A stretch of DNA of 64,000 nucleotides from Terriglobales bacterium (GTDB lineage Bacteria > Acidobacteriota > Terriglobia > Terriglobales > Acidobacteriaceae), in contig DATMPC010000059.1 in the NCBI GenBank assembly GCA_035567895.1, positions 1 to 64,000 on the forward strand, in the 5' to 3' direction. This document shows positions 1 to 7,607 of this stretch, one piece after another. Numbering within the stretch: the first letter of the stretch is position 1; each line of letters starts with the position of its first letter. The notes under the pieces are model-generated. The model was not told the origin of the DNA and made no database searches. It saw nothing but the letters and a program-made list of their open reading frames with translations. The position numbers were made by a program, and so were the translations under genes.

Positions 1-60
1 AGGGGGTGCCCCACTCTCCGTGGTGTTCGGAGGGTGGGCAGCGAGGATGTGAGGAGCGTT
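1..60. repeat. REP-like sequence left of the transposase
   Basis: A 19-base block at 32-50 (GGGTGGGCAGCGAGGATGT) recurs in inverted orientation at 653-671 with one mismatch. GGGTGCCCCA at 4-13 recurs inverted at 690-699 and 737-746. The two sides therefore bracket the transposase gene, as REP palindromes do around RAYT genes. Confidence 0.6.
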
Positions 61-92
61 GGGTTAAAGGTCGATTTGTATAATGCTGGACC

Positions 93-732
93 ATGCCCAG
101 GGGATTGATACGCATACACGGCGGCGGGATTTTGCATTTCATTACTACGAGCTGCTATCGGCGCGAGGCGCTCTTGGGGAGTGGTCCGAGCGCGTGATGT
201 ATTTCTCGAGATCTTTGAGCAGGTTCGCAAGGGCTATGGTTTCGAGGTCATTGGATTCGTGGTTATGCCTGAGCACATCCATATCCTGATCAGCGAGCCA
301 AAGCGAAAGACAATTCCCATTGTGATGCAGGTTCTGAAGCAGAGAGTGGGACTGCGACTGCTTCCTAAGCGCCGGCCTCGTGCTCAGCGTGAGTTCTGGG
401 AGACCATCCGCCGACACTTTTGGCAGCCACGCTCTTATGACTTCAACGTGTACTCGGATCGGAAAGTGACCGAGAAGTTGCGTTACATGCATCGAAACCC
501 GGTGCGGCGAGGATTGGTTTCTTCGCCTGAGCTGTGGAGGTGGAGCAGCTATCGGGCGTTTGCTTTCGGTGAGCAAGGAGTGGTGAAACTGAACTGGCAG
601 CCGGAGCGCAAGAAGCGAAACGCAAATCCAAATCGGGAAAGGGGCGTCCCCGACATCCTCGCAGCCCACCCTTCGAAAACCGCGAAGGATGGGGCACCCA
701 CATTCTCGACCCATCAGCGAAAACCGAAATGA
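93..732 (+). pseudogene. REP-associated tyrosine transposase (RAYT, Y1_Tnp), frameshifted
   Basis: This is a single-strand DNA transposase of the TnpA_REP (IS200/IS605-like Y1) family, known to act on REP hairpins. The N-terminal part starts at ATG 93 (MPRGLIRIHGGGILHFITTS, a typical RAYT opening) and stops at TGA 195-197. The rest is in the next frame from about 181 and reads RARDVFLEIFEQ, then VVMPEHIHILIS, the HUH metal motif with His-Ile-His. Next come YDFNVYSDRKVTEKLRYMHR, which carries the catalytic Tyr region, and NPVRRGLV. Removing one base near 180-186 gives one continuous frame, so a single-base insertion is the likely lesion. The last 45 or so codons run into the right-hand REP-like repeats. 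It is probably inactive unless the shift is programmed or a sequencing error. Confidence 0.75.
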
Positions 733-760
733 AACATGGGGCACCCGGCCTGAGTCCGTT
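653..760. repeat. REP-like sequences right of the transposase
   Basis: This block carries the inverted partner of 32-50 at 653-671, and two copies of TGGGGCACCC at 690-699 and 737-746 that are inverse to 4-13. It overlaps the 3' end of the transposase reading frame. Confidence 0.6.
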
Positions 761-836
761 GCTCGCCACCCGTCTCAGAAACGGGAAAGATGATGAGCCG
801 TCCCTAGCCACCCATCCTCGCTGATACTCCGGGCCT

Positions 837-1364
837 TTAGTTCACCCCGTTCTTCGGATCCCACGAGCCTTGTTCTTTGCGGACGTAGATGATCTGACCG
901 ATGTGGTAGGCGTTGTGAGTGCTGATGTGGGTAAGCGTCTGGGCAGACTCCTTCAGTTTTGCTTCGTCTGCGGTTTCGACCCACTTCTCAAGGTCGGTGA
1001 GAACCTGATCTAGCTGTTGTACGGTTTCATTCCAGGACTTGCTGTCGAACTTGTTGAAAGTCTCGTCGTTGTTGCCGCTGAATTTTTCTGGCGTCTCGCC
1101 TTTGAGTTTGGCGAGGCTTTGCCGATTCCAGAACACCAGGTGATGGGCAAGCTGGCCAACCGAGTGATTTCCTTTGCCGTCGGTCCAACTGGCCTGCTCA
1201 GCAGTCAGTCCCTTTACTGCGGTGTTTGCCGGGACGAACCATTCCGCCTTGTTGTGTGTCGAGCGCAGCTCGGACAGTAGTAGGTCGCGAAGAGTCGTGG
1301 GTTTCTTCTCTTGCGCATAAACGGCAACAGCCAACAGCAGAAACAACGGCAAGCGTTTTGTCAT
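837..1364 (-). CDS. Exported DinB-family protein
   Basis: A 175-residue protein with a short signal peptide (LPLFLLLAVAVYAQ) followed by a four-helix DinB/YfiT-like fold. Candidate metal ligands are His74 in QLAHHLVFWN and His150/His154 in THNAYHIGQI, the usual three-His pattern of DinB-like metalloproteins. Family members are often thiol-dependent transferases or have no known function, so no substrate is assigned. The start is supported by a GGAGG motif about 10 bases upstream on the minus strand. It stands alone. Export of a DinB fold is less common than a cytoplasmic location but is frequent in acidobacteria. Confidence 0.8.
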   Translation of the reverse strand: MTKRLPLFLLLAVAVYAQEKKPTTLRDLLLSELRSTHNKAEWFVPANTAVKGLTAEQASWTDGKGNHSVGQLAHHLVFWNRQSLAKLKGETPEKFSGNNDETFNKFDSKSWNETVQQLDQVLTDLEKWVETADEAKLKESAQTLTHISTHNAYHIGQIIYVRKEQGSWDPKNGVN

Positions 1365-1560
1365 TCGAAAGATTCCTCCGCGGTGTTAGACGTATCCGGC
1401 AGCCGAAGGGTATTCAGAAATCCCGTCAGGGAGGCTGGGTCGAAGCGAAGCCGAAAGAGGAAGCCTTCCGAGCCAAAACTCGTGTTCAGCAGTTACGCTG
1501 GTAATCCGAGAGCCGTGGGGCAGAATTTACTTTGCTGGCAGTCGCTGGCAAAGTGCGCTC

Positions 1561-2196
1561 ATGCCAGTCACAGTCAATCCTTCTACTCCTCCGCAAACAA
1601 GAACGGCGGGTTCCTCGAGCCGATCGGCTGGATTCATGCCGGATATCGAACTACGCCTGAGCGGGTTGTATGCGTGGATTGTCATTGTGTCTGGTCTGGT
1701 GTTCTTCTTCCTCAGTTTGCTGTTTATGGCACCGCAATCGAAGGGTCGCAATGTTGGGCTTGGGGTCTTCCTCTGTTTGCTGTCGATCGGCGCGGTGATC
1801 GGCGGTAATTATTGGCGACACCATATGCCCGTGATGGTACGGATGAGTCGGAGCCATCTTTCTCTGCCGGGCATGTGGCCACGGAGGCTGGTTATTGGTT
1901 GGAGTGAAATCGAGGCGATCGATAAGAAGACTGTGAGTGTGCTGCGCCACGGTGTGCGGCAAAGTTCTGAGTTCGTGTGTATCAAGCTGCGAAAGACTCC
2001 TGCCGCCACTGATCCGCTCAGCCAGGCTTGGCCAGCGTATAAGCGCTTGAATGAAGCGCTGGTAAAAGGCGTAAAAACGCTGGTGGGCGGTTACGACGTA
2101 TTTATCAATCCGGCGCAGGACTTTATGCGCGATACGGATTGGTTCATCGCCGAGTGCAGAAAGCGCATGCCTGCCAATTCTGCCCAATCGTCCTGA
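1561..2196 (+). CDS. Hypothetical membrane protein with PH-like soluble domain
   Basis: A 211-residue protein of unknown function. After a Ser/Thr-rich N-terminus it has two hydrophobic segments (about residues 38-57 and 66-82, YAWIVIVSGLVFFFLSLLF and LGVFLCLLSIGAVIGG). A soluble part follows with alternating strands (VRMSRSHLSLPGM, VIGWSEIEAIDKKTV), resembling the PH-like domains of bacterial two-span membrane proteins such as the STM3941 type. No ribosome site is clear at ATG 1561, and an in-frame ATG at 1636 is an alternative start that keeps both spans. It has no operon partner. Confidence 0.6.
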   Translation: MPVTVNPSTPPQTRTAGSSSRSAGFMPDIELRLSGLYAWIVIVSGLVFFFLSLLFMAPQSKGRNVGLGVFLCLLSIGAVIGGNYWRHHMPVMVRMSRSHLSLPGMWPRRLVIGWSEIEAIDKKTVSVLRHGVRQSSEFVCIKLRKTPAATDPLSQAWPAYKRLNEALVKGVKTLVGGYDVFINPAQDFMRDTDWFIAECRKRMPANSAQSS

Positions 2197-2532
2197 CGCG
2201 ATGTGCCAGCCTTGCTGCACACCCCCGGTTGGCGGCCTCCTTTCGTAATTTGCCTGCTCTTGGCAAACCGGGTGACTATCCGCAGACGGGCACTCCTTTT
2301 TAGGTTCGTCATTATCAGGCACTGATACCAGGCTCCTCCCCCGAAAATCGGTCCAATTGGCATTCCGGTCAATGTTGCGAGCGTCCGCCGGATCGCCGTT
2401 ACCTAGGTAATCACTTTCGTCCCGGAACCCCCCCGCAACAGGCGGGGTCGTTCGGGGGTTGTCACCAGTGCAGGGCAAAAAAAAGTCCAGAGGCAGTGAT
2501 TGGACTGGAAATTGGAAGGGAGCTTGGGGCAC
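2197..2532. other. Intergenic region with structured leader before the FecR-like gene
   Basis: No gene is seen. A GC stem CCCCGC/GCGGGG (2431-2436 with 2442-2447) and a partly competing stem AACCCCC/GGGGGTT (2426-2432 with 2454-2460) lie about 75 bases before the FecR-like start. GTCCA...TGGAC (about 2487-2508) forms another small inverted repeat. Their function is unknown. Confidence 0.35.
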
Positions 2533-5355
2533 ATGCAAACTTTCCGCAGATTCGCATTTGGAACCATCGCAGCATGGTTGTTCACCGCCTCGTGTGCGGT
2601 GATGGCGTTCGCCGACGATCCGCCGTCGCGCGTTGCCCGCCTGAAATACATCAGCGGCGAAGTCTCGATGCAGCCGGGCGGAGTCGACGATTGGGCCGCC
2701 GCAGCCATTAACCGTCCGATGACAACCGCAGATCGTCTATGGACCGACAAGGATTCGCGCGCTGAACTGCATCTGGGCAGTGCGGCCATGCGGATGGACA
2801 GCGAAACCAGTCTCACGCTTACCAATCTCAGCGACAACACAGTGCAGCTCGAACTCGCCCAGGGCACGCTGAACATGCACGTCTCACGGCTGTACGACCA
2901 AGAAATCTACGAAATTGACACGCCCAACACGGCGTTTACGCTCTTGAAGCCGGGCGACTACCGCTTCGACGTTGATTCCAACGGCGACGTTACGCTGGTG
3001 ACGGTGTGGAAAGGGAAGGGAATCGCCACGGGTAGCGGCGACGCTGTGCGTGTCGATTCGAACCGCCAAGTTCGGTTCTTCGGCGGCATATCGCTGGCGC
3101 ATCAGAGCTTCAACGCTCCGAGACTCGATGGGTTCGACGAGTGGTGCCGCGTCCGCTCCTCTCGTGAAGGACGTTACGTTTCGGCTCGGTACGTTTCTCC
3201 CGACGTCGTCGGATATGAAGACCTCGATGACTACGGTGCGTGGCGAGAGGTCGGCAGTTACGGAGGCGTGTGGTTTCCGACCCGAGTCGAAGCCAGCTGG
3301 GCGCCTTATCGCTACGGACACTGGGCCTGGATCGAGCCCTGGGGATGGACATGGATCGATGATGCAGCCTGGGGATTTGCGCCGTTCCATTATGGGCGGT
3401 GGGTATTCGTTACAGGACGGTGGGGCTGGGTACCGGGACCTGTACGCGTGCGTCCGTGCTATGCGCCTGCCCTGGTCGCGTGGATCGGCGGAACTGGCGT
3501 TGGCGTCAGCACTGGATGGTTCCCGCTTGGATGGGGTGAGCCTTACATTCCTTACTACCGCGTGAGCAGGAACTACTTCAACACGGTGAACGTCAGCAAC
3601 ACGCGCATTACCAACATCACGTACGTCACGAACACCTATTACAACGTCAACAACGTTCGCATTAACAACATTCGCTACGTAAACCAGACGACTGCGACCA
3701 CGATCGTGAACAACAACGTGATCATCAACTCGCAGCGGATTGATCACAACGTTTACATCAATAACTCGCACGATCACTACAACTCGCACGATCGTTGGGT
3801 TACAAGCGGCCCTGCCTGCCCGCCTTCACACGATTCAGTACTCGGCGGCCGTCGCGACGATCACGTGCCACCCGCGCGAATCATGAACAAGCGTGTGGTG
3901 ATGAAGCTGCCACCTCCTGAGCGTCCGGTTCCATTCGAAAGCAAACGTGCCGACCTTGAGGATCGTCACGGGCGTCCATTGGACAGAGACGAAGAAGACC
4001 GGGTGCGCAGGCGCATCGCGGCTGGACATGACGACCGCGACGATCATGGCCGCTCAGTTTCAGACGGCGGGCGGAACTATCCAGGACCGAAACAGCGTGA
4101 CGAGAATCCTGGCAACCACAACGGCGATCGCGCGGACAACCACGGCAATCCGAACCGCGGCACAGATCGTGATGACGCCAAGCATAACGATGACTCGTCA
4201 GCGCGACAGCAGGATCCGCGTCAGCCGCATCGGCAGGATGGTCGCGATGATGATCACGGCCAGTCGGCCTCTTCAAGCGGCAACTATCCTGGGCCGAAGC
4301 AGCGTGATCAGAATCCGCGTGGCAACGATGGCGATCAGGCTAACGGCCGGGATTCTCAACACGGTAATGGCGTAGCTGAAGGGCGATTCCCGCGTCCACC
4401 ACGTCGCAACAACGACGATGGCAACAACGATCACGGGCAGTCCAATTCGGGAAGCGCCTATAACCCTGCTCCTAAGCAGCGCGATCAGAATCCTGATGCT
4501 TCTGGAGATCGTGCGGGCAACAACAACGGCCAGCGCAACGCTCCTGACTCACAGGGCAATCAAGGTGACGATCGGTCTGCCCGATGGAGAGTCCTGCGTC
4601 CGCCGCGCGGCAATGACGGCGGCAACGGCAACAACAACGCCAGCAACAATGCTAGCAACAATGGCAACAACAGCGCTAGCGACAACCATAGCCAGCCTGC
4701 GTCGGCCGGCAACAACAATCCGGCTCCGAAGCAGCGCGAGGAAAATCCGAGCGTGAACGATGGCGAGCGCAGCAGCAATGGACGAGGATGGCAGCGCAAC
4801 AATCCAACTCCTGAACCGGCGCAGCGGGACGATGCGTCGAACGGACGGCAGATTCCGCGTCCGCCGAGTCGCAATGACAATGGCAACAACAACGCGAATA
4901 ACAGTGCCAATGACAATCGCGGGCAGTCGCCTTCGACTGGAAGCTATTCTCCAGCTCCGAGGCAACGCGATCAGAACCCACGCGGAAACGATGGGGAGCG
5001 ATCTTCACCTCAGATAGACGCCATGCGTGACCGCCGGCCTAGCCCCGCAGCAGAGCGGCCGACGCCAACGCCTTCGCCGTCGAATAGCGATCGCGGCGCC
5101 GGATCTCCGCCTCCGCAGCAGGACCACACGATGATGCGGCAAGCGCAGGTCGATCGCGGCAACAGCGATTCGCATCCATCCCAGCCGGCGCCACGGCAGG
5201 CGGAAGCGCAGAGAGCTCCTGAATCGGCGCGCGCTCCGCAACCTGAGTCTCGTCCCGCACCGAGCAAAGACTCAGGATCGAACGGCAACTCAAAAGGTAG
5301 TTCTCAATACCAGGACCGAGGCCACGGAAAAGACCACGATCCCGATCCCAAATAG
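2533..5355 (+). CDS. Exported FecR-domain / DUF6600 protein with repetitive Asn-Gly-Gln-rich tail
   Basis: About 940 residues. The start at 2533 is preferred over ATG 2500 because it puts a signal peptide at the N-terminus (MQTFRRFAFGTIAAWLF...). A FecR-like beta domain covers about residues 40-190 (ARLKYISGEVSMQPGG; AELHLGSAAMRMDSETSLTL). A Trp/Tyr/Gly-rich DUF6600-type segment follows (YGHWAWIEPWGWTWIDDAAW). An Asn-rich stretch (NITYVTNTYYNVNNVRINN) comes next. The C-terminal half is low complexity, with five degenerate copies of a PGPKQRDQNP block and interspersed PRPPRRND blocks. No sigma factor or FecI partner is adjacent, so FecR-type signalling is not implied; a surface or matrix protein is more likely. 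Confidence 0.8.
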   Translation: MQTFRRFAFGTIAAWLFTASCAVMAFADDPPSRVARLKYISGEVSMQPGGVDDWAAAAINRPMTTADRLWTDKDSRAELHLGSAAMRMDSETSLTLTNLSDNTVQLELAQGTLNMHVSRLYDQEIYEIDTPNTAFTLLKPGDYRFDVDSNGDVTLVTVWKGKGIATGSGDAVRVDSNRQVRFFGGISLAHQSFNAPRLDGFDEWCRVRSSREGRYVSARYVSPDVVGYEDLDDYGAWREVGSYGGVWFPTRVEASWAPYRYGHWAWIEPWGWTWIDDAAWGFAPFHYGRWVFVTGRWGWVPGPVRVRPCYAPALVAWIGGTGVGVSTGWFPLGWGEPYIPYYRVSRNYFNTVNVSNTRITNITYVTNTYYNVNNVRINNIRYVNQTTATTIVNNNVIINSQRIDHNVYINNSHDHYNSHDRWVTSGPACPPSHDSVLGGRRDDHVPPARIMNKRVVMKLPPPERPVPFESKRADLEDRHGRPLDRDEEDRVRRRIAAGHDDRDDHGRSVSDGGRNYPGPKQRDENPGNHNGDRADNHGNPNRGTDRDDAKHNDDSSARQQDPRQPHRQDGRDDDHGQSASSSGNYPGPKQRDQNPRGNDGDQANGRDSQHGNGVAEGRFPRPPRRNNDDGNNDHGQSNSGSAYNPAPKQRDQNPDASGDRAGNNNGQRNAPDSQGNQGDDRSARWRVLRPPRGNDGGNGNNNASNNASNNGNNSASDNHSQPASAGNNNPAPKQREENPSVNDGERSSNGRGWQRNNPTPEPAQRDDASNGRQIPRPPSRNDNGNNNANNSANDNRGQSPSTGSYSPAPRQRDQNPRGNDGERSSPQIDAMRDRRPSPAAERPTPTPSPSNSDRGAGSPPPQQDHTMMRQAQVDRGNSDSHPSQPAPRQAEAQRAPESARAPQPESRPAPSKDSGSNGNSKGSSQYQDRGHGKDHDPDPK

Positions 5356-5379
5356 GGAATCGCGGATCTGGATGAGAGA

Positions 5380-5412
5380 GGGCGCGGCAAACCATCCGCG
5401 CCCTTCTTTTTT
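5380..5412 (+). terminator. Rho-independent terminator of the FecR/DUF6600 gene
   Basis: GGGCGCGG (5380-5387) pairs with CCGCGCCC (5396-5403) across an 8-base loop, followed by TTCTTTTTT. It sits 24 bases after the stop codon, in the convergent gap with the ATPase gene. Confidence 0.85.
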
Positions 5413-5417
5413 GGAGA

Positions 5418-6716
5418 TTACGCTGTCAACCGTCCGGCGTTGGCTGCCGCTCCTCTGGCGAGAGCTTCATGGTGTACCTGCAACTGCACTCTCTCCGGCT
5501 TGGCGCCGACGGGAGACTTGGTCAGTTGATAGGCGATCATGTCGTCACGGCGCAAACGATCTGATTCCGTCTCGGCTAGGGCTTTCAGCAATGCCTCGCT
5601 GTGCGTCGTAATCACGAGCTGCAGTCCGTGGGCAACCGCGTCGCACAGCATCTTTGCCAGGTCGCGCTGGGCCTGAGGATGCAAGCTGGCTTCCGGTTCC
5701 TCAATCAGGATCACGCTGTTGCTTGGAGCGGCGAAGATTTGCGTGATGATGGGAAGGATCTGTTGCGCTCCGCAGCCGGCAGATTCGAAGCCCAGCGGCG
5801 TCTCAAATTCGGAATCCAAGTACCCCGCGTGTAGCAGCTCTTCCATGACCCATCCGCTGGTCAGCGATCCCAGGCCGAAGACTTCGGCCCACTGCTGGAT
5901 TTTTCTGGATTGTGCCAGATGTCGCGGGCTGGCGAACATCGCCGACAGCACTGTGATTGTCCGCTCGCCGCGTCTCCCTACGTTCAGCGGAGCCGAGTCG
6001 ACACGCGGAGCTTCCCGCGTTGGGACCCGATTTGGTCCAACCATGAACACGCGGCGCCTGAGATAGCCAGCGATGTAGGAAGTAAACAGCCCAAAGTTGA
6101 GGAAGCGATGGTGGGTGGCCTCGTTCACCGCCTGTCCGCCGATCGCCTGCGTGCCCATGAAGAGCTTTGGAGACAACACTGCGGGTCCGCTCACCACCGG
6201 CTCGAACATGCGGTCAGCGAGCTGCGAGGGCGCGCACTCCAGGAGCGCCCCATGTCCCCTCTTCAGGAGACCGCGTCCTAGCGGCATGGTGGAGTTAGTC
6301 GCGATCGCCTCGCCATTCACAATCAATTCATGCTTCCACTCCTGGGTGCCGCGGCGATGTCCGACGCTGTATCCCAGAGTCGTTGCCTCGGCATCGGTGT
6401 CGTGATTGTGCTTCTGCAGCCAGTTTCGGAAGTAATCGCCAGCTTCGACTTCAAGCGACAGTGAAAGATGCAGATCGTGATCGGGCTTGTGAAAAGCGGA
6501 ACTTCCCGTTGTTCCCAGGTCAACGTGCTGGTCCTTCCACTTGAACTCAGGACCACTCTCAGGAGGGGTAGCATTCTGGGAGAGCAGCCCAATTGCGTCC
6601 AGAACCGAGCTCTTGCCGCTGCCATTGGGGCCGATTAACACGGTCAGAGGACGCAGGTCGAAGCTGACCCGCTCTCCAAAAGCCTTAAAGTTTTGTGTCT
6701 CCAGTTTGGTTAGCAT
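5418..6716 (-). CDS. AAA (SMC/RecF-like) ATPase
   Basis: A 432-residue ABC-type ATPase of the AAA_21 group. It opens with MLTKLETQNFKAFGE and Walker A GPNGSGKSS at 29-37. The signature-like SAGCGAQQ precedes Walker B ILIEEPEASLHP at about 336-347, and an H-switch TTHSE lies at about 370. The long middle region is the family-specific insertion and lacks zinc-hook cysteines. Such stand-alone ATPases occur in defence systems (OLD-like, AbiEii-like, Gabija-like) and in repair, but no nuclease or toxin gene is adjacent, so no role is assigned. A strong GGGAGGG ribosome site precedes the start. Confidence 0.8.
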   Translation of the reverse strand: MLTKLETQNFKAFGERVSFDLRPLTVLIGPNGSGKSSVLDAIGLLSQNATPPESGPEFKWKDQHVDLGTTGSSAFHKPDHDLHLSLSLEVEAGDYFRNWLQKHNHDTDAEATTLGYSVGHRRGTQEWKHELIVNGEAIATNSTMPLGRGLLKRGHGALLECAPSQLADRMFEPVVSGPAVLSPKLFMGTQAIGGQAVNEATHHRFLNFGLFTSYIAGYLRRRVFMVGPNRVPTREAPRVDSAPLNVGRRGERTITVLSAMFASPRHLAQSRKIQQWAEVFGLGSLTSGWVMEELLHAGYLDSEFETPLGFESAGCGAQQILPIITQIFAAPSNSVILIEEPEASLHPQAQRDLAKMLCDAVAHGLQLVITTHSEALLKALAETESDRLRRDDMIAYQLTKSPVGAKPERVQLQVHHEALARGAAANAGRLTA

Positions 6717-6965
6717 GTGGCCCTCCCCCGGTTCGGCCCCGAACTAAGCTGTTTACGCACTCTGTCCTGTTTTCAGGGATCTTGGGCCGACATCATAGCC
6801 CAAGTTTGCCCAAAAGATGGGTCTTATCTCGCCATTATCTGGACAGACTGCGGCCGGGACGGTGGCCGTGCATCACCTAGGACTGTAGCTTGTTTTGCTC
6901 TTGCTTTTAGGCACATTTTTCGTTTTGATTCAGATTCGATAGAGCAAAACTTTCGACCTCTTCAC

Positions 6966-7604
6966 ATGTCAATTGTGCCCACAGAGAATTTGCGGCCTCC
7001 GAGTCGGCTGGCTCGGTTCGGGATCTTCCTTGCCGGCTTTCTGACCGCCGTGCTCTTGTTGTTCGCGCTTGCTCATCCTTCTTCCAGTGGCTTTGCCCGC
7101 TGGCTGCAACGCACTCTTAATCTCGATATCGATCAGCCTGCGATCGTGCAGCGCATCCAGCGGCTGCAACGGCTGGAGTCGGTGAAATACACGCTCGAGA
7201 AAGTAGTCACGGGAGAAAAGCAGAGCCGATTCCTGCCGCAGTCGCTCGCGGGTGAGCGCCTGCTGCTGATTGTGCGCGGCGAAGTTTTTGCCGGCGTGGA
7301 CTTGGGAAAGCTGCAGTCCAGTGACGTGCATGTGAATGGAAAGCAGGTGAAGATCACGCTGCCTCATGCGGAGATCTTCTCAACACGTCTGGATAACAAT
7401 CAGACGCGAGTCTATTCGCGCGAGACTGGACTACTCGTGCCAGCAGATCCCAATCTGGAATCCGAGGTTCGTGCCGAGGCGGAGCGCCAACTGTTGCAAG
7501 CTGCGCTGACAGACGGCATCCTGAACAACGCGGCTACGAATGCCCGTGCCACCGTTACCACGCTAGTCCAAGCGCTCGGCTTTAGCGATGTCGAGGTAAA
7601 TTGA
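6966..7604 (+). CDS. DUF4230-type membrane-anchored protein
   Basis: About 212 residues from ATG 6966. The frame is open to 6717, but an upstream start would leave the membrane segment internal. A signal anchor (RLARFGIFLAGFLTAVLLLFALAH) is followed by a domain like DUF4230: SVKYTLEKVVTGEKQ, RLLLIVRGEVFAGVDLGKL, then VKITLPHAEIFSTRLDNNQTRVY. Family function is unknown. The stop lies three bases before the PQQ dehydrogenase start, which suggests co-transcription. Confidence 0.75.
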   Translation: MSIVPTENLRPPSRLARFGIFLAGFLTAVLLLFALAHPSSSGFARWLQRTLNLDIDQPAIVQRIQRLQRLESVKYTLEKVVTGEKQSRFLPQSLAGERLLLIVRGEVFAGVDLGKLQSSDVHVNGKQVKITLPHAEIFSTRLDNNQTRVYSRETGLLVPADPNLESEVRAEAERQLLQAALTDGILNNAATNARATVTTLVQALGFSDVEVN

Positions 7605-7607
7605 CCA

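Noticed and set aside
2263-2300. GGCAAACC followed by a small stem, reminiscent of a c-di-GMP-I riboswitch
   Set aside because: The partner element GACGCAAAGCC and the third helix are missing, so the match is only one short motif.
1651-2538. 295-codon open frame on the minus strand
   Set aside because: It lies opposite the membrane protein gene, has no ribosome site or domain, and a composition typical of an antisense shadow frame.
2884-3789. 301-codon open frame on the minus strand
   Set aside because: A Val-rich shadow of the Asn/Thr-rich DUF6600 coding region.
4075-5000. Repeated units considered as a CRISPR or tandem repeat array
   Set aside because: Units are irregularly spaced, in frame, and diverged at synonymous sites; they belong to the protein's repetitive tail.
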